Below, piece after piece: positions 35,696 through 44,223 of a DNA stretch of 64,000 bases. The notes below the pieces were generated by a model. It was not told where the DNA came from and ran no database searches. It saw nothing but the letters and a program-made list of their open reading frames with translations. The translations under genes and the position numbers were made by a program. The stretch is from Algihabitans albus (GTDB taxonomy: Bacteria > Pseudomonadota > Alphaproteobacteria > Kiloniellales > DSM-21159). Numbering within the stretch: the first letter of the stretch is position 1; each line of letters starts with the position of its first letter. The stretch covers positions 248,001 to 312,000 of the forward strand of contig NZ_QXNY01000005.1 of assembly GCF_003572205.1 (NCBI RefSeq). Reading direction: 5' to 3'.

Positions 35696-36403
35696 ATGCC
35701 CGAGCCGAGCGTTACCGCCTTGAAGAGCGAGTCCGACCAGAAAATCGATATCGCATTGGTCGATGGAACCAATCTGTTTCGCGAGGGCGTGCTGCGCATT
35801 CTCAGCGGAACTCAATTTCGTGTCGCGCGTCACGTCGACACGATCGACGACTTGCTGCAGCTGAACTCGGATGAGTGCGACTACGCCTTGGCGATCGTGT
35901 CTTTGCCGGATGGCGACGAGAACTTCGGGGAAAAGCTAACCGAATTGCACCGTGTCTATCCCAAGGTCCGGCTGGTCGCACTGGCCGAAGCTTTTGACGT
36001 GGAGGCGCTGCGTCATTGCTTCATGGCGGGAGTCGATGGCTTCCTGCTCAAGACCATCTCCAGCCGCGCTTTGCTGAACTCGCTTGAGCTCGTGATGCTC
36101 GGCGAACGGGTTTTCCCGCGTCAACTCGTCAATCTGATTCTGCCGCGGGCCGTCACCGGGCGGACGGCCGCTCCCTTGCTCAGCGGCGATCTGCGCAAAC
36201 TGTCCGACCGCGAGATGGAGATCGTTCGCTGCCTGGTCGCCGGGAATTCCAACAAAGTCATCGCGGCCCAGCTGTCGATAACCGAGGCGACGGTGAAGGT
36301 TCACCTCAAGTCGATTCTCAGGAAGATCGGTGCGTCGAACCGCACTCAGGCTGCCATCTGGGCCCTGCACAACGGCGTACAGCCGCTGGAGTCGGCCGCC
36401 TAG
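35696..36403 (+). CDS. LuxR/NarL-type regulator with degenerate receiver domain
   Basis: 235 aa. Residues 17-135 have the receiver fold (IDIALVDGTNLFREGVLRIL, DYALAIVSLPDGDE, VDGFLLK), but the second acidic residue is Gly24 and the phospho-acceptor position is Ile67. The fold is kept without the phosphorylation site. Residues 165-228 form a normal LuxR helix-turn-helix (LSDREMEIVRCLVAGNSNKV, TEATVKVHLKSILRKIG). It probably works as a phosphorylation-independent regulator controlled by ligand, partner or level. No kinase gene is adjacent. Convergent with zur, overlapping it by 4 nt. Confidence 0.88.
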   Translation: MPEPSVTALKSESDQKIDIALVDGTNLFREGVLRILSGTQFRVARHVDTIDDLLQLNSDECDYALAIVSLPDGDENFGEKLTELHRVYPKVRLVALAEAFDVEALRHCFMAGVDGFLLKTISSRALLNSLELVMLGERVFPRQLVNLILPRAVTGRTAAPLLSGDLRKLSDREMEIVRCLVAGNSNKVIAAQLSITEATVKVHLKSILRKIGASNRTQAAIWALHNGVQPLESAA

Positions 36404-36933
36404 GCCCTCGCGTGCGCGCTGGAGCCTGCCGAGGCCCCTTGGCACGCGGTGCAGCGGCCGGTGACTTCAACCACCTGACGATCCACGGTGAAACCTGAGC
36501 GGGCGGCATGTTCCGAAATCGTCGCTGCGACCTGCTGATCGTGCAGTTCGGCCGTGGCGCCGCAGGTCTTGCAGATGAAGAACTGGGTCGCGTGAGGCCG
36601 GTCGGGATGCGGGCAGGCAACGAAGGCGTTGAGGCTTTCGATGCGGTGGACCAGCCCCTCGGCCTGAAGGAATTCCAAGGTCCGATAGACGGTCGGCGGC
36701 GCCGTCCGGCCGCGTTCGCCTGTCAAGCGATCGATCAGTTCGTAAGCCCCGACGGGATGATCCTGCTCGGCGATCAGTTCCAGGACGCGACGGCGTAAGG
36801 CGGTCAGCTGGCGGCCGCGTTTGGAGCAGAGCAGCTCGGCCGCCGTCAGCATTTCGGCCAGTTCGTGATGGCAGCTCTTGGGGCTGTGCGGCGTTTCGCC
36901 GGATGACGGTTCGGGCGGCCGCGCTGCGGTCAT
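36400..36933 (-). CDS. zur: Fur-family zinc uptake regulator Zur
   Basis: 177 aa. Winged helix (LTALRRRVLELIAEQDHPVG, PTVYRTLEFLQAEGLVHRIE) and a dimerisation domain with structural zinc cysteines (FFICKTCGA and GRCTACQG) and the CPHPDRPHATQ histidines. LVHRIESLNAFVACPHP is typical of Zur rather than Fur. It represses zinc acquisition genes when zinc is plentiful. ATG 36933 overlaps the upstream Tat-protein stop; the frame is open much further upstream, but that part is not protein-like. Confidence 0.88.
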   Translation of the reverse strand: MTAARPPEPSSGETPHSPKSCHHELAEMLTAAELLCSKRGRQLTALRRRVLELIAEQDHPVGAYELIDRLTGERGRTAPPTVYRTLEFLQAEGLVHRIESLNAFVACPHPDRPHATQFFICKTCGATAELHDQQVAATISEHAARSGFTVDRQVVEVTGRCTACQGASAGSSAHARA

Positions 36934-37241
36934 GACCCTGGCGCGGCGTCGGCCACTTCGGCCAGATTGCAGCCGCAGTAAGGGCAAGAGGCCGCGCTCA
37001 GCGCCTGACGCACGGCGTCCGGAGTCATCTCGACGCCTTCGCCATCGAGCAGTGCCACGACCTCTTTCACGAGGTCGTCGTGATAGAGGGGATTTCGGGC
37101 CAGACAGGCGTTGCGGTAAAGCTCTGCCGACCCCGCATCCAGCGGTTCGACGGAGAAAGCACGGGCCGCGCCAGGCAGCGCGATCACTCCGCCAGCAAGA
37201 CCGGCGAGCACTTGACGTCGGGAGGGGGCTTGCTTGCTCAT
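36930..37241 (-). CDS. Tat-exported small cysteine-rich protein coupled to zur
   Basis: 103 aa from ATG 37241. A twin-arginine signal (SRRQVLAGLAGGVIALPGAA) precedes a short mature part with four cysteines, three of them in SCPYCGCNL near the C-terminus. I do not recognise a family. Its stop overlaps the zur ATG by 4 nt, and the cysteine cluster could bind zinc or another metal, so a link to zinc homeostasis is plausible but inferred. Confidence 0.7.
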   Translation of the reverse strand: MSKQAPSRRQVLAGLAGGVIALPGAARAFSVEPLDAGSAELYRNACLARNPLYHDDLVKEVVALLDGEGVEMTPDAVRQALSAASCPYCGCNLAEVADAAPGS

Positions 37242-37370
37242 GGATAGAAGATAGCCGCAGTGGTGTGGCGGGAAAAGGGGTATCGCTGTAGGTTCGGCCT
37301 CTTGATCCCCTGACGGCTCTGCCGACATCTATAGATAGCGATAACTGCAGTGCCATAAGCGAGCGAGACC

Positions 37371-37628
37371 GTGATGATCCTGCGCAGCTTGTTTTGGTCG
37401 GCCGCGCGCCGCCTGGCCGCCGACGAACAGACCCGTGCCAAGGCCGGCGCGTTCGTTCAGGACGAGGTGCGTCCCCGCGCCGTCGAGGCGGCACGCCGCG
37501 CCGGTCGAGTTTACGGCGAGGCACGCGCCGACTGGGCCCAGCAGGCCGACAAACCGGCCGCCTATCGTGCCGGGCGCCTGCTGCGCAACTTCTCCCGGCG
37601 CTTCGGTGAGGACGGTGAGGGGCGATGA
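37371..37628 (+). CDS. small basic amphipathic-helix protein upstream of hspQ copy 2
   Basis: 85 aa, Ala/Arg-rich, probably one long amphipathic helix with no signal peptide or clear membrane span. Family unknown. Its stop overlaps the following hspQ start (ATGA), so the two are translated together, which suggests a joint role in stress response. Confidence 0.65.
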   Translation: MMILRSLFWSAARRLAADEQTRAKAGAFVQDEVRPRAVEAARRAGRVYGEARADWAQQADKPAAYRAGRLLRNFSRRFGEDGEGR

Positions 37629-37942
37629 GCCCAAGCCGGCCGCTTTTCATGATCGGCGAGATCGTGAACCACGTGAAGTTCGGCTATCGCGGCGTGGTCG
37701 TCGATGTTGACCCGGTGTTTGGACTGACCGAGGAGTGGTACGCGCAAGTGGCGCGTTCGCGCCCACCGAAGGATAAGCCCTGGTACCATCTGTTGGTCGA
37801 CGGGGCTCAGCACATGACCTATGTCGCCGAGCGCCATTTGCAGCCGCACCCGGACAAGACCCAGATCGACCATCCGGACCTCGGGCGCTTCTTCGGTCGC
37901 TATGACGGTCACCGCTACATCCTGCGCGAGACGGCTCACTAA
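37625..37942 (+). CDS. HspQ-family protein (copy 2)
   Basis: 105 aa, with FMIGEIVNHVKFGYRGVVVD, DPVFGLTEEWY, KDKPWYHLLVDG, MTYVAERHL and DHPDLGRFFGRYDGHRY. The core matches HspQ copy 1 at 22206, but the middle is shorter and the N-terminus differs, so this is an old paralogue rather than a recent duplication. A second HspQ may have a distinct protease partner or substrate. Coupled to the small gene upstream. Confidence 0.88.
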   Translation: MSPSRPLFMIGEIVNHVKFGYRGVVVDVDPVFGLTEEWYAQVARSRPPKDKPWYHLLVDGAQHMTYVAERHLQPHPDKTQIDHPDLGRFFGRYDGHRYILRETAH

Positions 37943-37999
37943 GCCGGAGGCTCGCGACCTGGTGGGTCTCATCGCGAGTCCACTGAGTCGCGGTCTGCC

Positions 38000-39166
38000 T
38001 CAGGCGCGTCGGCTGCCCCGCCCGACAAGGGCCATGACAAAGGCGCCAAGCAGTGCGGATGCGACCATGGCCACCACGAAGCCGTGAGGTTGCCAGACTC
38101 CCATGGCCACGCCGCCGATCGATGGGCCGATCATGGCGCCGACCTGATAGGTGATGAGAAAGGCGGCGTTGGCGACGGCGAGATCCTGGACGCGAACTCT
38201 TTGCCCGATGAAGGTCAGACCCAGCGTGTAGAAGCCGATACCGAGACCGCCCATGACGAAAACGGCGGCGGAGCGCAGAATCGGATCGTCGGTCATCGGC
38301 AGAGTTGCGGCGATTGCGGCGAAGAGGAAAGCGGCCGCGATCAGAACGACCCGTGCCGAGACCTGATCGGCCAGCCAGCCGACGACGAACTGCAGTGCGA
38401 TCCCGCCGACCATGAACAGCGTGAGAAGCTGTAGGGCCTGATCCGCGGTCGCGCCGTCCTGCAGCGCATAGATCGGCAGCAGAGCGAAGTGCCCCAGCTC
38501 GAGCAGGCCGCCGATGACGCCGGCAACCATGGCGATGGGCGCCAGCAGAAAGGCGCCGAAGACGCCGGTATCCGGATGTTCGGGCATGCTTGGCGCCAGG
38601 GCCGCGGCCGAGACGATCGGCACCACGGCAAGTAGGATTCCGGCCGCTCCTATGACGAAGGGTGTCCAACCGACAATGCCGACCTGGTCGAGGATGAAGG
38701 GACCGGCGGCGAAACCGCTGAAGAGCGCGATCGCATAGAGGGCGAGCATGCGGCCGCGGATCTTGTCGTCGGCGACAGTGTTGATCCAGGTCTCTCCGAC
38801 CAGCCAGGGTAGAGCGATGCCGGCCCCCATGATCAATCGCAGGACCAGCCAGGCTTCGGGCGATGGAAAGAGCGGCATGAGCAGAAAGCCGCTTCCGACC
38901 AGAACGCAGCCCAGCGCCATGGCGCGGATCGTACCGAGGTATCCGACAAGTCTCGGGAAGAACGGCAGGCAGAGCAGGATCGCCAGCGCCGGCGCGGATC
39001 CGACCAGTCCGTTCAGCCAGGTCGGGGCGCCCCACTGCTCGAAGGTCAGCGCGGTAATGGGGTAGCCGATCCCGTAGGAGATTCCGACGCCGATGGTCGA
39101 GGCGACCACTGCGGCGATGCTGAGGGCCCTTTGACGCGGTGTCAGGGCAAGAGCGGCGGCGGACAT
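38000..39166 (-). CDS. MFS transporter, probable drug/metabolite efflux pump
   Basis: 388 aa, 12 helices, of the YcaD/YbfB-like MFS group: GIGYPITALTFEQWG in helix 1, the loop 2-3 region LPFFPRLVGYLGTIRAMALG, and a second half starting at LLELGHFALLPIYALQ. ATG 39166 has a good AGGAG; the frame extends upstream to 39247 into the promoter region. It is divergent from a TetR regulator with shared operator repeats, the layout of a TetR-controlled efflux pump. Confidence 0.88.
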   Translation of the reverse strand: MSAAALALTPRQRALSIAAVVASTIGVGISYGIGYPITALTFEQWGAPTWLNGLVGSAPALAILLCLPFFPRLVGYLGTIRAMALGCVLVGSGFLLMPLFPSPEAWLVLRLIMGAGIALPWLVGETWINTVADDKIRGRMLALYAIALFSGFAAGPFILDQVGIVGWTPFVIGAAGILLAVVPIVSAAALAPSMPEHPDTGVFGAFLLAPIAMVAGVIGGLLELGHFALLPIYALQDGATADQALQLLTLFMVGGIALQFVVGWLADQVSARVVLIAAAFLFAAIAATLPMTDDPILRSAAVFVMGGLGIGFYTLGLTFIGQRVRVQDLAVANAAFLITYQVGAMIGPSIGGVAMGVWQPHGFVVAMVASALLGAFVMALVGRGSRRA

Positions 39167-39258
39167 GCAGGACTCCTGTCGATGGTCGGGGCGATTTGGC
39201 AATTGGGCGGTTTGACAGTCGGGGTGCGGCCATCGGATCGCCGACACGGCCCATAGAT

Positions 39259-39300
39259 TATTTCTACGATGAAGAAATATAATCTCTACAACGAAGAAAT
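39259..39300. promoter_or_regulatory. promoter-operator repeat, copy 1 (MFS side)
   Basis: Contains TTCTACGATGAAGAAATATAAT followed by CTCTAC, shared with copy 2 at 39411 (25 of 28 positions identical, same orientation), plus an ATTTCT..AGAAAT inverted repeat (39260-39278) and a further GAAGAAAT at the end. It lies 93 bp before the MFS start and includes a TATAAT. Probable TetR operator. Confidence 0.6.
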
Positions 39301-39410
39301 GGCAAGTGGATTTTCACGGCTGCCTAAAGCCGTTTGGTTCGAACGGTTGCACGCCGGCTCGAGACCCTGATTCACCGCTGCCGCCGGCCTGATCGGGTCC
39401 GGGATCGTTG

Positions 39411-39450
39411 AATTCTACATCGAAGAAATATAATCTCTACGAAACAGAAA
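39411..39450. promoter_or_regulatory. promoter-operator repeat, copy 2 (tetR side)
   Basis: Contains TTCTACATCGAAGAAATATAAT followed by CTCTAC. TATAAT at 39429-39434 is a consensus -10 element about 33 nt before the tetR start, so a regulator bound here would repress tetR directly. Together with copy 1 it accounts for most of the conserved structure in the 39167-39466 gap. Confidence 0.6.
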
Positions 39451-39466
39451 ACGGGAGGTTTCGACT

Positions 39467-40117
39467 TTGCCGAAAAAGGCTACGCGGCCCGGTCCGCGCG
39501 GGTTGTCGCCGGACGCGATCGTGACGTCCGCCGTTGCCTTGCTGGAACGAGAGGGCGAAGAGGGTTTTAGCATCCGCAAGGTCAGTGCCAAGGTCGGCTG
39601 CGATCCCATGGCTGTGCTTTATCATTTCAAATCGAAAGCGGGTCTCGAGCGCGCGATGGCGGATGCGCTCAATGCCGAGCTCAAGCCCGTCGAGACTACT
39701 GCGCCCTGGCGCGAGCGTCTCTCGGCCTTGGCGCATCAGTATCGGAGTCTGGCGCTGCGCTATCCGCGCACCTTTCCCCTGCTGTTGCGTTTCTGGGTGA
39801 CCGGCCCGGCCGACTATCGCCACGCGGAAATGATCTATCAGGCGCTCGCCGATGCGGGTTTCGACGACCGTCAGACGGTCGACATCTGCTTCGGCTGGTA
39901 TGCCAGCATTCTTGGGCTGGCAGCGGCCGAGGTCGGCGGCATGCTGCAGCCGGCGAGTGCCGAGAATCTGGCCGAGGTGAGAGCCTTGCCGCCCGCGGAC
40001 TTTCCCACCACCACTCGTCTGGTCGAGGCCTTCGCGGACCAGGAGCCGGGGCGTATCTACGGTTTGATGATCGAAACCTTCCTGGACGGCGTGGAGCAGT
40101 CGCTGAAGGCCGGATAG
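39467..40117 (+). CDS. TetR/AcrR-family transcriptional regulator
   Basis: 216 aa. N-terminal HTH (LEREGEEGFSIRKVSAKVGC, DPMAVLYHFKSKAGLERAMA) and a helical ligand domain with a TetR_C-like aromatic pocket (LLLRFWVTG, DICFGWYASILG). TTG start at 39467 with GGGAGG 9 nt upstream. Most likely represses itself and the divergent MFS pump. Confidence 0.9.
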   Translation: MPKKATRPGPRGLSPDAIVTSAVALLEREGEEGFSIRKVSAKVGCDPMAVLYHFKSKAGLERAMADALNAELKPVETTAPWRERLSALAHQYRSLALRYPRTFPLLLRFWVTGPADYRHAEMIYQALADAGFDDRQTVDICFGWYASILGLAAAEVGGMLQPASAENLAEVRALPPADFPTTTRLVEAFADQEPGRIYGLMIETFLDGVEQSLKAG

Positions 40118-40154
40118 GCTTAACTCAAGAAATGCGCTTGGCGGACGGCAGTCT

Positions 40155-41783
40155 TTACTGCTGACCGCGCCCCTTCTTCACGCCCGTGACGAAGCGCGAA
40201 AGGGTCTCGGACATAGCGCCGCGCTCCAGCATCACCTCGATCAGCTGGAACCGGCCGCGCGTCGTCATGGCCTTGTCCAGAGCGTCCTTGAGTTCTGCCT
40301 TGCTGCGGACCCGCACACCGTCGCCGCCGAGGGGCCCCGCGACTTCGGCGAAGCGCCAGTCGGAGAGGTCGTTGAAGTCGGACTCGGGCTGAAAGGCGCG
40401 CAGCATCTCCCAGCTCTCGTTGTTGTAGACGATGACGATGGGGTCCCAGCCATAGCGCCGGCAATTCCCCAGCTCCCAGCCGGTCATCTGAAAGGCGCCG
40501 TCGCCGACCAGGATCAGCGTGCGCTTGCCGCTTGCCGCTTGGCCACCCAGCCCGCCGGGAACGCCGAAGCCCATGCCGGCGTAGTAGCCGTTGGCCGCCA
40601 GCTCCGTGTTCTCCATTTCCATGGCGGTGAAGAGGCAATCGCCGACGTCGCTGACGATCGGCAGGGGACCGTGCCGGCGCATCAGGTCGTTGACGGCCCG
40701 CGCGATGTCGGTCGGCTGAACGGCTTCGTCGGTGGTCTCCAGCGCGGCCGGATAGCTCGCGGCGGCAATCGCCTGGCCCCGCTGTGCGTTCACCGGCGTG
40801 GCGCGCTCCAGCAGCGCCTCGACCAGTGCCTCCAGGGGGACGTCGCCGTAGACGTGCCGGCTGACCCGCACCTCGCGGCCCAGAGCATGTATCGCGGTAC
40901 CGAGATTGATCTGCTTTTCGGAGACGCCGAAGTTGGTGTCGCAAAGAATGACGCCCAGCAGCAGCAGGCCATCCGAGGTTTCGACCAGGTCGCTGATCTC
41001 CGGCCGGCCCGCGGCGCCCAGATAGGTTCCCAGCGGCTCCGCCGAACTTCCGGCCAGCAGGCCGCGCCCCATGAAGGAGGTCACCACCGGTAGGCCCAGT
41101 TTCTCGGCCAGACGGGCGACCTTGTCCTCGATCCCGAAGCGGCGGGTTTCGACTCCCACCATCAGGGCCGGCCGCTCGGCCTTGGCCAGCCGCTCCAGGA
41201 TTTCGTCCGCGCATTCGGCCAGCGCCTCGGCGTCGGTGGGCGTGACCGGCAGCGCTTTTGTCGGCGCTGTCTCGGCGAAGACCAGATCGCGCGGGACCTC
41301 CAGATAGACCGGCATGGACTGCTCGACCGCCGAGCGCAGCACGCGAGCGATCTGCGCCGGTGCCGTGACGGGATCGTCCAGCGCGGCCTGGTCGCAGGTC
41401 AATTCGGCCATCACCCGGAACTGGCTGTCCAGTGTCTTGGCCTGATGGTGCAATAGCAGGCCGGAGGTCCGTTCGGCCCGGCCGGGCGCGCCGGAAATCA
41501 CCACCAGCGGCGAGCGTTCGGCTAGAGCACAGGCGATCGGGTTCACCAGATTGAAGGCGCCGGCCCCATAGGTCACCGCGGCGACGCCCAACCGGCTGCC
41601 GAAGCGGGCCGCGGAGTCGGCGGCAAAGCCGACCGCCGGCTCGTGGCTGAAGGTATAGAGCGGGAGGATGCCGGACTGCTCCACCACCTTGAAGAAGGGC
41701 AGGGCGAAGTCGCCCGGAATGCCGAAGATTTCACGGGCGCCGTGGCCCTTCAGGGCGTGCAAAAGGGATTCCGCGAGATTCAT
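40155..41783 (-). CDS. ipdC: phenylpyruvate/indolepyruvate decarboxylase (ThDP enzyme)
   Basis: 542 aa. Pyrimidine-domain Glu is in FSHEPAVGFAADSAAR, the HH pair in LLLHHQAKTLDSQ, and the ThDP motif GDGAFQMTGWELGNCRRYG..N is near the C-terminus. The N-terminus (LKGHGAREIFGIPGDFALPF) closely resembles Azospirillum IpdC, which decarboxylates phenylpyruvate and indole-3-pyruvate on the route to phenylacetic acid and auxin. The gene stands alone; no aldehyde dehydrogenase is adjacent. Confidence 0.88.
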   Translation of the reverse strand: MNLAESLLHALKGHGAREIFGIPGDFALPFFKVVEQSGILPLYTFSHEPAVGFAADSAARFGSRLGVAAVTYGAGAFNLVNPIACALAERSPLVVISGAPGRAERTSGLLLHHQAKTLDSQFRVMAELTCDQAALDDPVTAPAQIARVLRSAVEQSMPVYLEVPRDLVFAETAPTKALPVTPTDAEALAECADEILERLAKAERPALMVGVETRRFGIEDKVARLAEKLGLPVVTSFMGRGLLAGSSAEPLGTYLGAAGRPEISDLVETSDGLLLLGVILCDTNFGVSEKQINLGTAIHALGREVRVSRHVYGDVPLEALVEALLERATPVNAQRGQAIAAASYPAALETTDEAVQPTDIARAVNDLMRRHGPLPIVSDVGDCLFTAMEMENTELAANGYYAGMGFGVPGGLGGQAASGKRTLILVGDGAFQMTGWELGNCRRYGWDPIVIVYNNESWEMLRAFQPESDFNDLSDWRFAEVAGPLGGDGVRVRSKAELKDALDKAMTTRGRFQLIEVMLERGAMSETLSRFVTGVKKGRGQQ

Positions 41784-41881
41784 GCCTGGACCGCTCCCAT
41801 AGGTAGGCTTCGATTACACCGACATATCGCAGTGCGGGCTAATGAATGAAAGCCGGGAAATGGGATAAAGGCGAACGCAAA

Positions 41882-41910
41882 ACGGGCGGCGAGGAAACCT
41901 CGCCGCCCGT
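41882..41910 (-). terminator. intrinsic terminator of phoX
   Basis: ACGGGCGGCGAGG and CCTCGCCGCCCGT form a 13-bp perfect stem with a 3-nt loop. On the minus strand it is followed by TTTT, and it lies 27 nt after the phoX stop. Confidence 0.88.
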
Positions 41911-41936
41911 CCGCGGTCGGAAGCTGGCGGACCGAA

Positions 41937-43940
41937 TCAGACTCCGATCTTGCCGCCGTCGTCCTTGGTGATGGTCACCACCGAGGGGCGCGGGGGCATG
42001 CCTTCCTGGAAGTCGGGCCAGCGGGTGGCGGGATCCTCGAAGGTCGAGTTCCGCTCGAAGCCCGGATAGGCCTTGGTGCCGTCGGTCGCCGGATGCTGGA
42101 CCGCGACGAACAACGTGGTGTCGTCGGGCGTGAACTTCGGCCCACACATTTCGGCGCCGATCGGCACGCGGAAGAACATCTTGCCTGTGCCGCGCAGGTC
42201 ACCTTCCGTCTCCATTGCCCAGACGCCGTCCGCCGTTCCGCTCAGCGACCAACCGCTGCCCTGGTCGGTGGAGATCCAGAGGCGCCCCTGATTGTCGACC
42301 GCGCAGTTGTCGGGCGAGGCGAACCAGCCGTTCTCGCTGGTCGCCGGATTCCAAATGGCTCCGACCTCGCCGTCGGTGGGATCGCCGCAGACCACCAGCA
42401 TCTCCCAAGTATCTTCGGTTGAGGCATGGTCTCCGTTGGCGGCGGTGATCTCAACGATCTGGCCGAAGCGGTTCTCGGCCCGGGGATTGGCCGCGTCGAC
42501 CTGCTCGGCCGTGCGCCGGCTGTTGTTGGTCAACATGACGTAGATCTTATCGGTCGCCGGGTTGGCCTCGACATCCTCGGGCCGGTCCATCGGCGTGGCG
42601 CCCAGGGCATCGGCGGCCAGCCGGGCATTGACCACCACGGTGGCCTGGTCGGGGAAGCCGTTGGCGGCCGTCAGCGGACCTTCGCCCTGCGTCAGCGGCA
42701 GCCAGGCGACGGTACCTTCCGCATCGAAGCGGGCCACGTAGAGCGTGCCCTCGTCGAGCAGGTCCATGTTGGCGGCCCGGTCGTCGGGGTTGTAGGTGCC
42801 CGCACTGACGAACTTATAGAGATAGTCGAAGCGCTGGTCGTCGCCCATGTAGACCACGACGCGGCCGTCGCCGTTGACGATCGACTCGCCGCCCTCGTGC
42901 TTGAAGCGGCCGAGCGCGGTGCGCTTCTTCGGGGTCGAGGTCGGGTCCAGGGGATCGACCTCGACGATCCAGCCGAAGCGGTGGCTCTCATTCGGCTCCT
43001 TGCCGATGTCGAAGCGGTCGTGGAACTGGCCCCAGGCATACCAGGCGCCGGGCACGCCGTAACGCTCCAACGCGGCCTGCTGCGGATGCCCCTCGACATC
43101 GCCCCAGAAGTAGCCGTGGAAGTTCTCCTCGGCCATCAGGTAGGTGCCCCAGGGCGTGATACCGCCAGCGCAGTTGTTGATCGTGCCGATGACCTTCGTG
43201 CCGCCGGAGTCGGCGGAGGTCTTCATCAGATCGTGACCCGCGGCGGGGCCGGTGAGCTCCATCTCGGTCTCGAGCGCGGTGATGCGGCGGGCGTACTCGC
43301 TGCCCGAAACCACGCTCCAGGCGCCGTCGACCTTCTCGATTTCGAGAATGGAACCGCCGTGCGCGGCCATTTCGACCTCGACCAGATCCTTGGTCATGGC
43401 GGCGAACTCGGCATCGCCGTCCTGCTTGCCGACGCCGGGGAACATAACTTCTTCGTTGGTGTACTCGTGGTTCACGCAAAGCAGACCGCGCTCGGCGTTG
43501 TCCGAGCCGAAGGGCAAGCCGATGTATCCGACGTAGTCGTTGTTGTAACCGAACTGCTTCGCCTGAGCGGCGGCGGTCTGGTTCATCGGGTCGAACTCGG
43601 GCGCATCGGCCAGAACCGGGTCGCCCCAGCGGATCAGCACATCGGCACTGTAGCCGGGCGCTACGTGATGCGTTTCGTCGACGCCGTGCGAGATTTCGCT
43701 GAAGTTGAAGGAGGCGGAAGCGGCCAGTGCCTTCTTGCCGCCCAAAGCGGCCAGTCCGCTGCCGGCGATCGCGCCGATGGCGGCGACGCCCAGGGCGCCC
43801 CTCAGGACATCGCGGCGGCCGAAGCGGCGATTGATGACATCGCCGATGGTCGGTGCCTCGGAGCGGTTGGAGGGGGTGTCCTCGGAGGCCTCGTAAGCCT
43901 CCGCGCGACAGGAATAATGCGATCGGTCGGTGTTCTTCAT
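41937..43940 (-). CDS. phoX: PhoX-family alkaline phosphatase (Tat-exported)
   Basis: 667 aa with a long Tat leader (INRRFGRRDVLRGALGVAAI) and DUF839/PhoX body: ERGLLCVNHEYTNEEVMFPG, NNCAGGITPWGTYLMAEENF, VYMGDDQRFDYLYKFVSAGT and a C-terminal PDNCAVDNQGRLWIST. PhoX enzymes are calcium/iron-dependent phosphomonoesterases secreted under phosphate limitation. The upstream region contains a weak Pho-box-like repeat. Single-gene transcript with a strong terminator. Confidence 0.93.
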   Translation of the reverse strand: MKNTDRSHYSCRAEAYEASEDTPSNRSEAPTIGDVINRRFGRRDVLRGALGVAAIGAIAGSGLAALGGKKALAASASFNFSEISHGVDETHHVAPGYSADVLIRWGDPVLADAPEFDPMNQTAAAQAKQFGYNNDYVGYIGLPFGSDNAERGLLCVNHEYTNEEVMFPGVGKQDGDAEFAAMTKDLVEVEMAAHGGSILEIEKVDGAWSVVSGSEYARRITALETEMELTGPAAGHDLMKTSADSGGTKVIGTINNCAGGITPWGTYLMAEENFHGYFWGDVEGHPQQAALERYGVPGAWYAWGQFHDRFDIGKEPNESHRFGWIVEVDPLDPTSTPKKRTALGRFKHEGGESIVNGDGRVVVYMGDDQRFDYLYKFVSAGTYNPDDRAANMDLLDEGTLYVARFDAEGTVAWLPLTQGEGPLTAANGFPDQATVVVNARLAADALGATPMDRPEDVEANPATDKIYVMLTNNSRRTAEQVDAANPRAENRFGQIVEITAANGDHASTEDTWEMLVVCGDPTDGEVGAIWNPATSENGWFASPDNCAVDNQGRLWISTDQGSGWSLSGTADGVWAMETEGDLRGTGKMFFRVPIGAEMCGPKFTPDDTTLFVAVQHPATDGTKAYPGFERNSTFEDPATRWPDFQEGMPPRPSVVTITKDDGGKIGV

Positions 43941-44057
43941 GGAATGACCTCTCCCGGCAGCGCGCGCGCGGCGGCCACCGCGGCGCTCGTTGTTTGAAAC
44001 ACGAGGGGCGGCCGAGCGTTCGAAGGCTCGACCTTGAGAGGAGAGGTACGCGGCAGT

Positions 44058-44076
44058 CTTGACGGTTCTGTTACGA
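44058..44076 (-). promoter_or_regulatory. weak Pho-box-like direct repeat upstream of phoX
   Basis: On the minus strand TCGTAAC-AGAA-CCGTCAA has the 11-bp repeat geometry of a Pho box, but only about 8 of 14 positions match CTGTCAT-N4-CTGTCAC. It is about 118 bp before the phoX start. Weak candidate only. Confidence 0.25.
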
Positions 44077-44223
44077 CTCCATGAAGTTCCGCCGTCACTT
44101 GTGCGTAATTATCCACCTGGGAAGCGCGGTCGGCCCCGATTGTCCTTTGAGGCCTGCGGGTTTCGCTCGGTCAGAGCGTCGTTGCGACCTTTCGGCTGGA
44201 TTCCCTTGGGACCTGGCCGGTCA

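Noticed and set aside
37242-37370. CTTGAT...CTATAG in the gap before the small gene and hspQ copy 2 as a heat-shock promoter
   Set aside because: The spacing (about 22-23 nt) is too long for RpoH promoters, and the -10 part fits poorly.
36934-37650. Upstream extension of the zur frame to about 416 codons
   Set aside because: The extra 239 residues are Arg/Pro/Ser-rich and antisense or out of frame to two other genes; the ATG at 36933 gives a normal-length Zur.
42426-43997. 523-codon open frame antisense to phoX
   Set aside because: phoX has complete motifs, Tat leader and terminator on the minus strand; this frame shows no recognisable protein.
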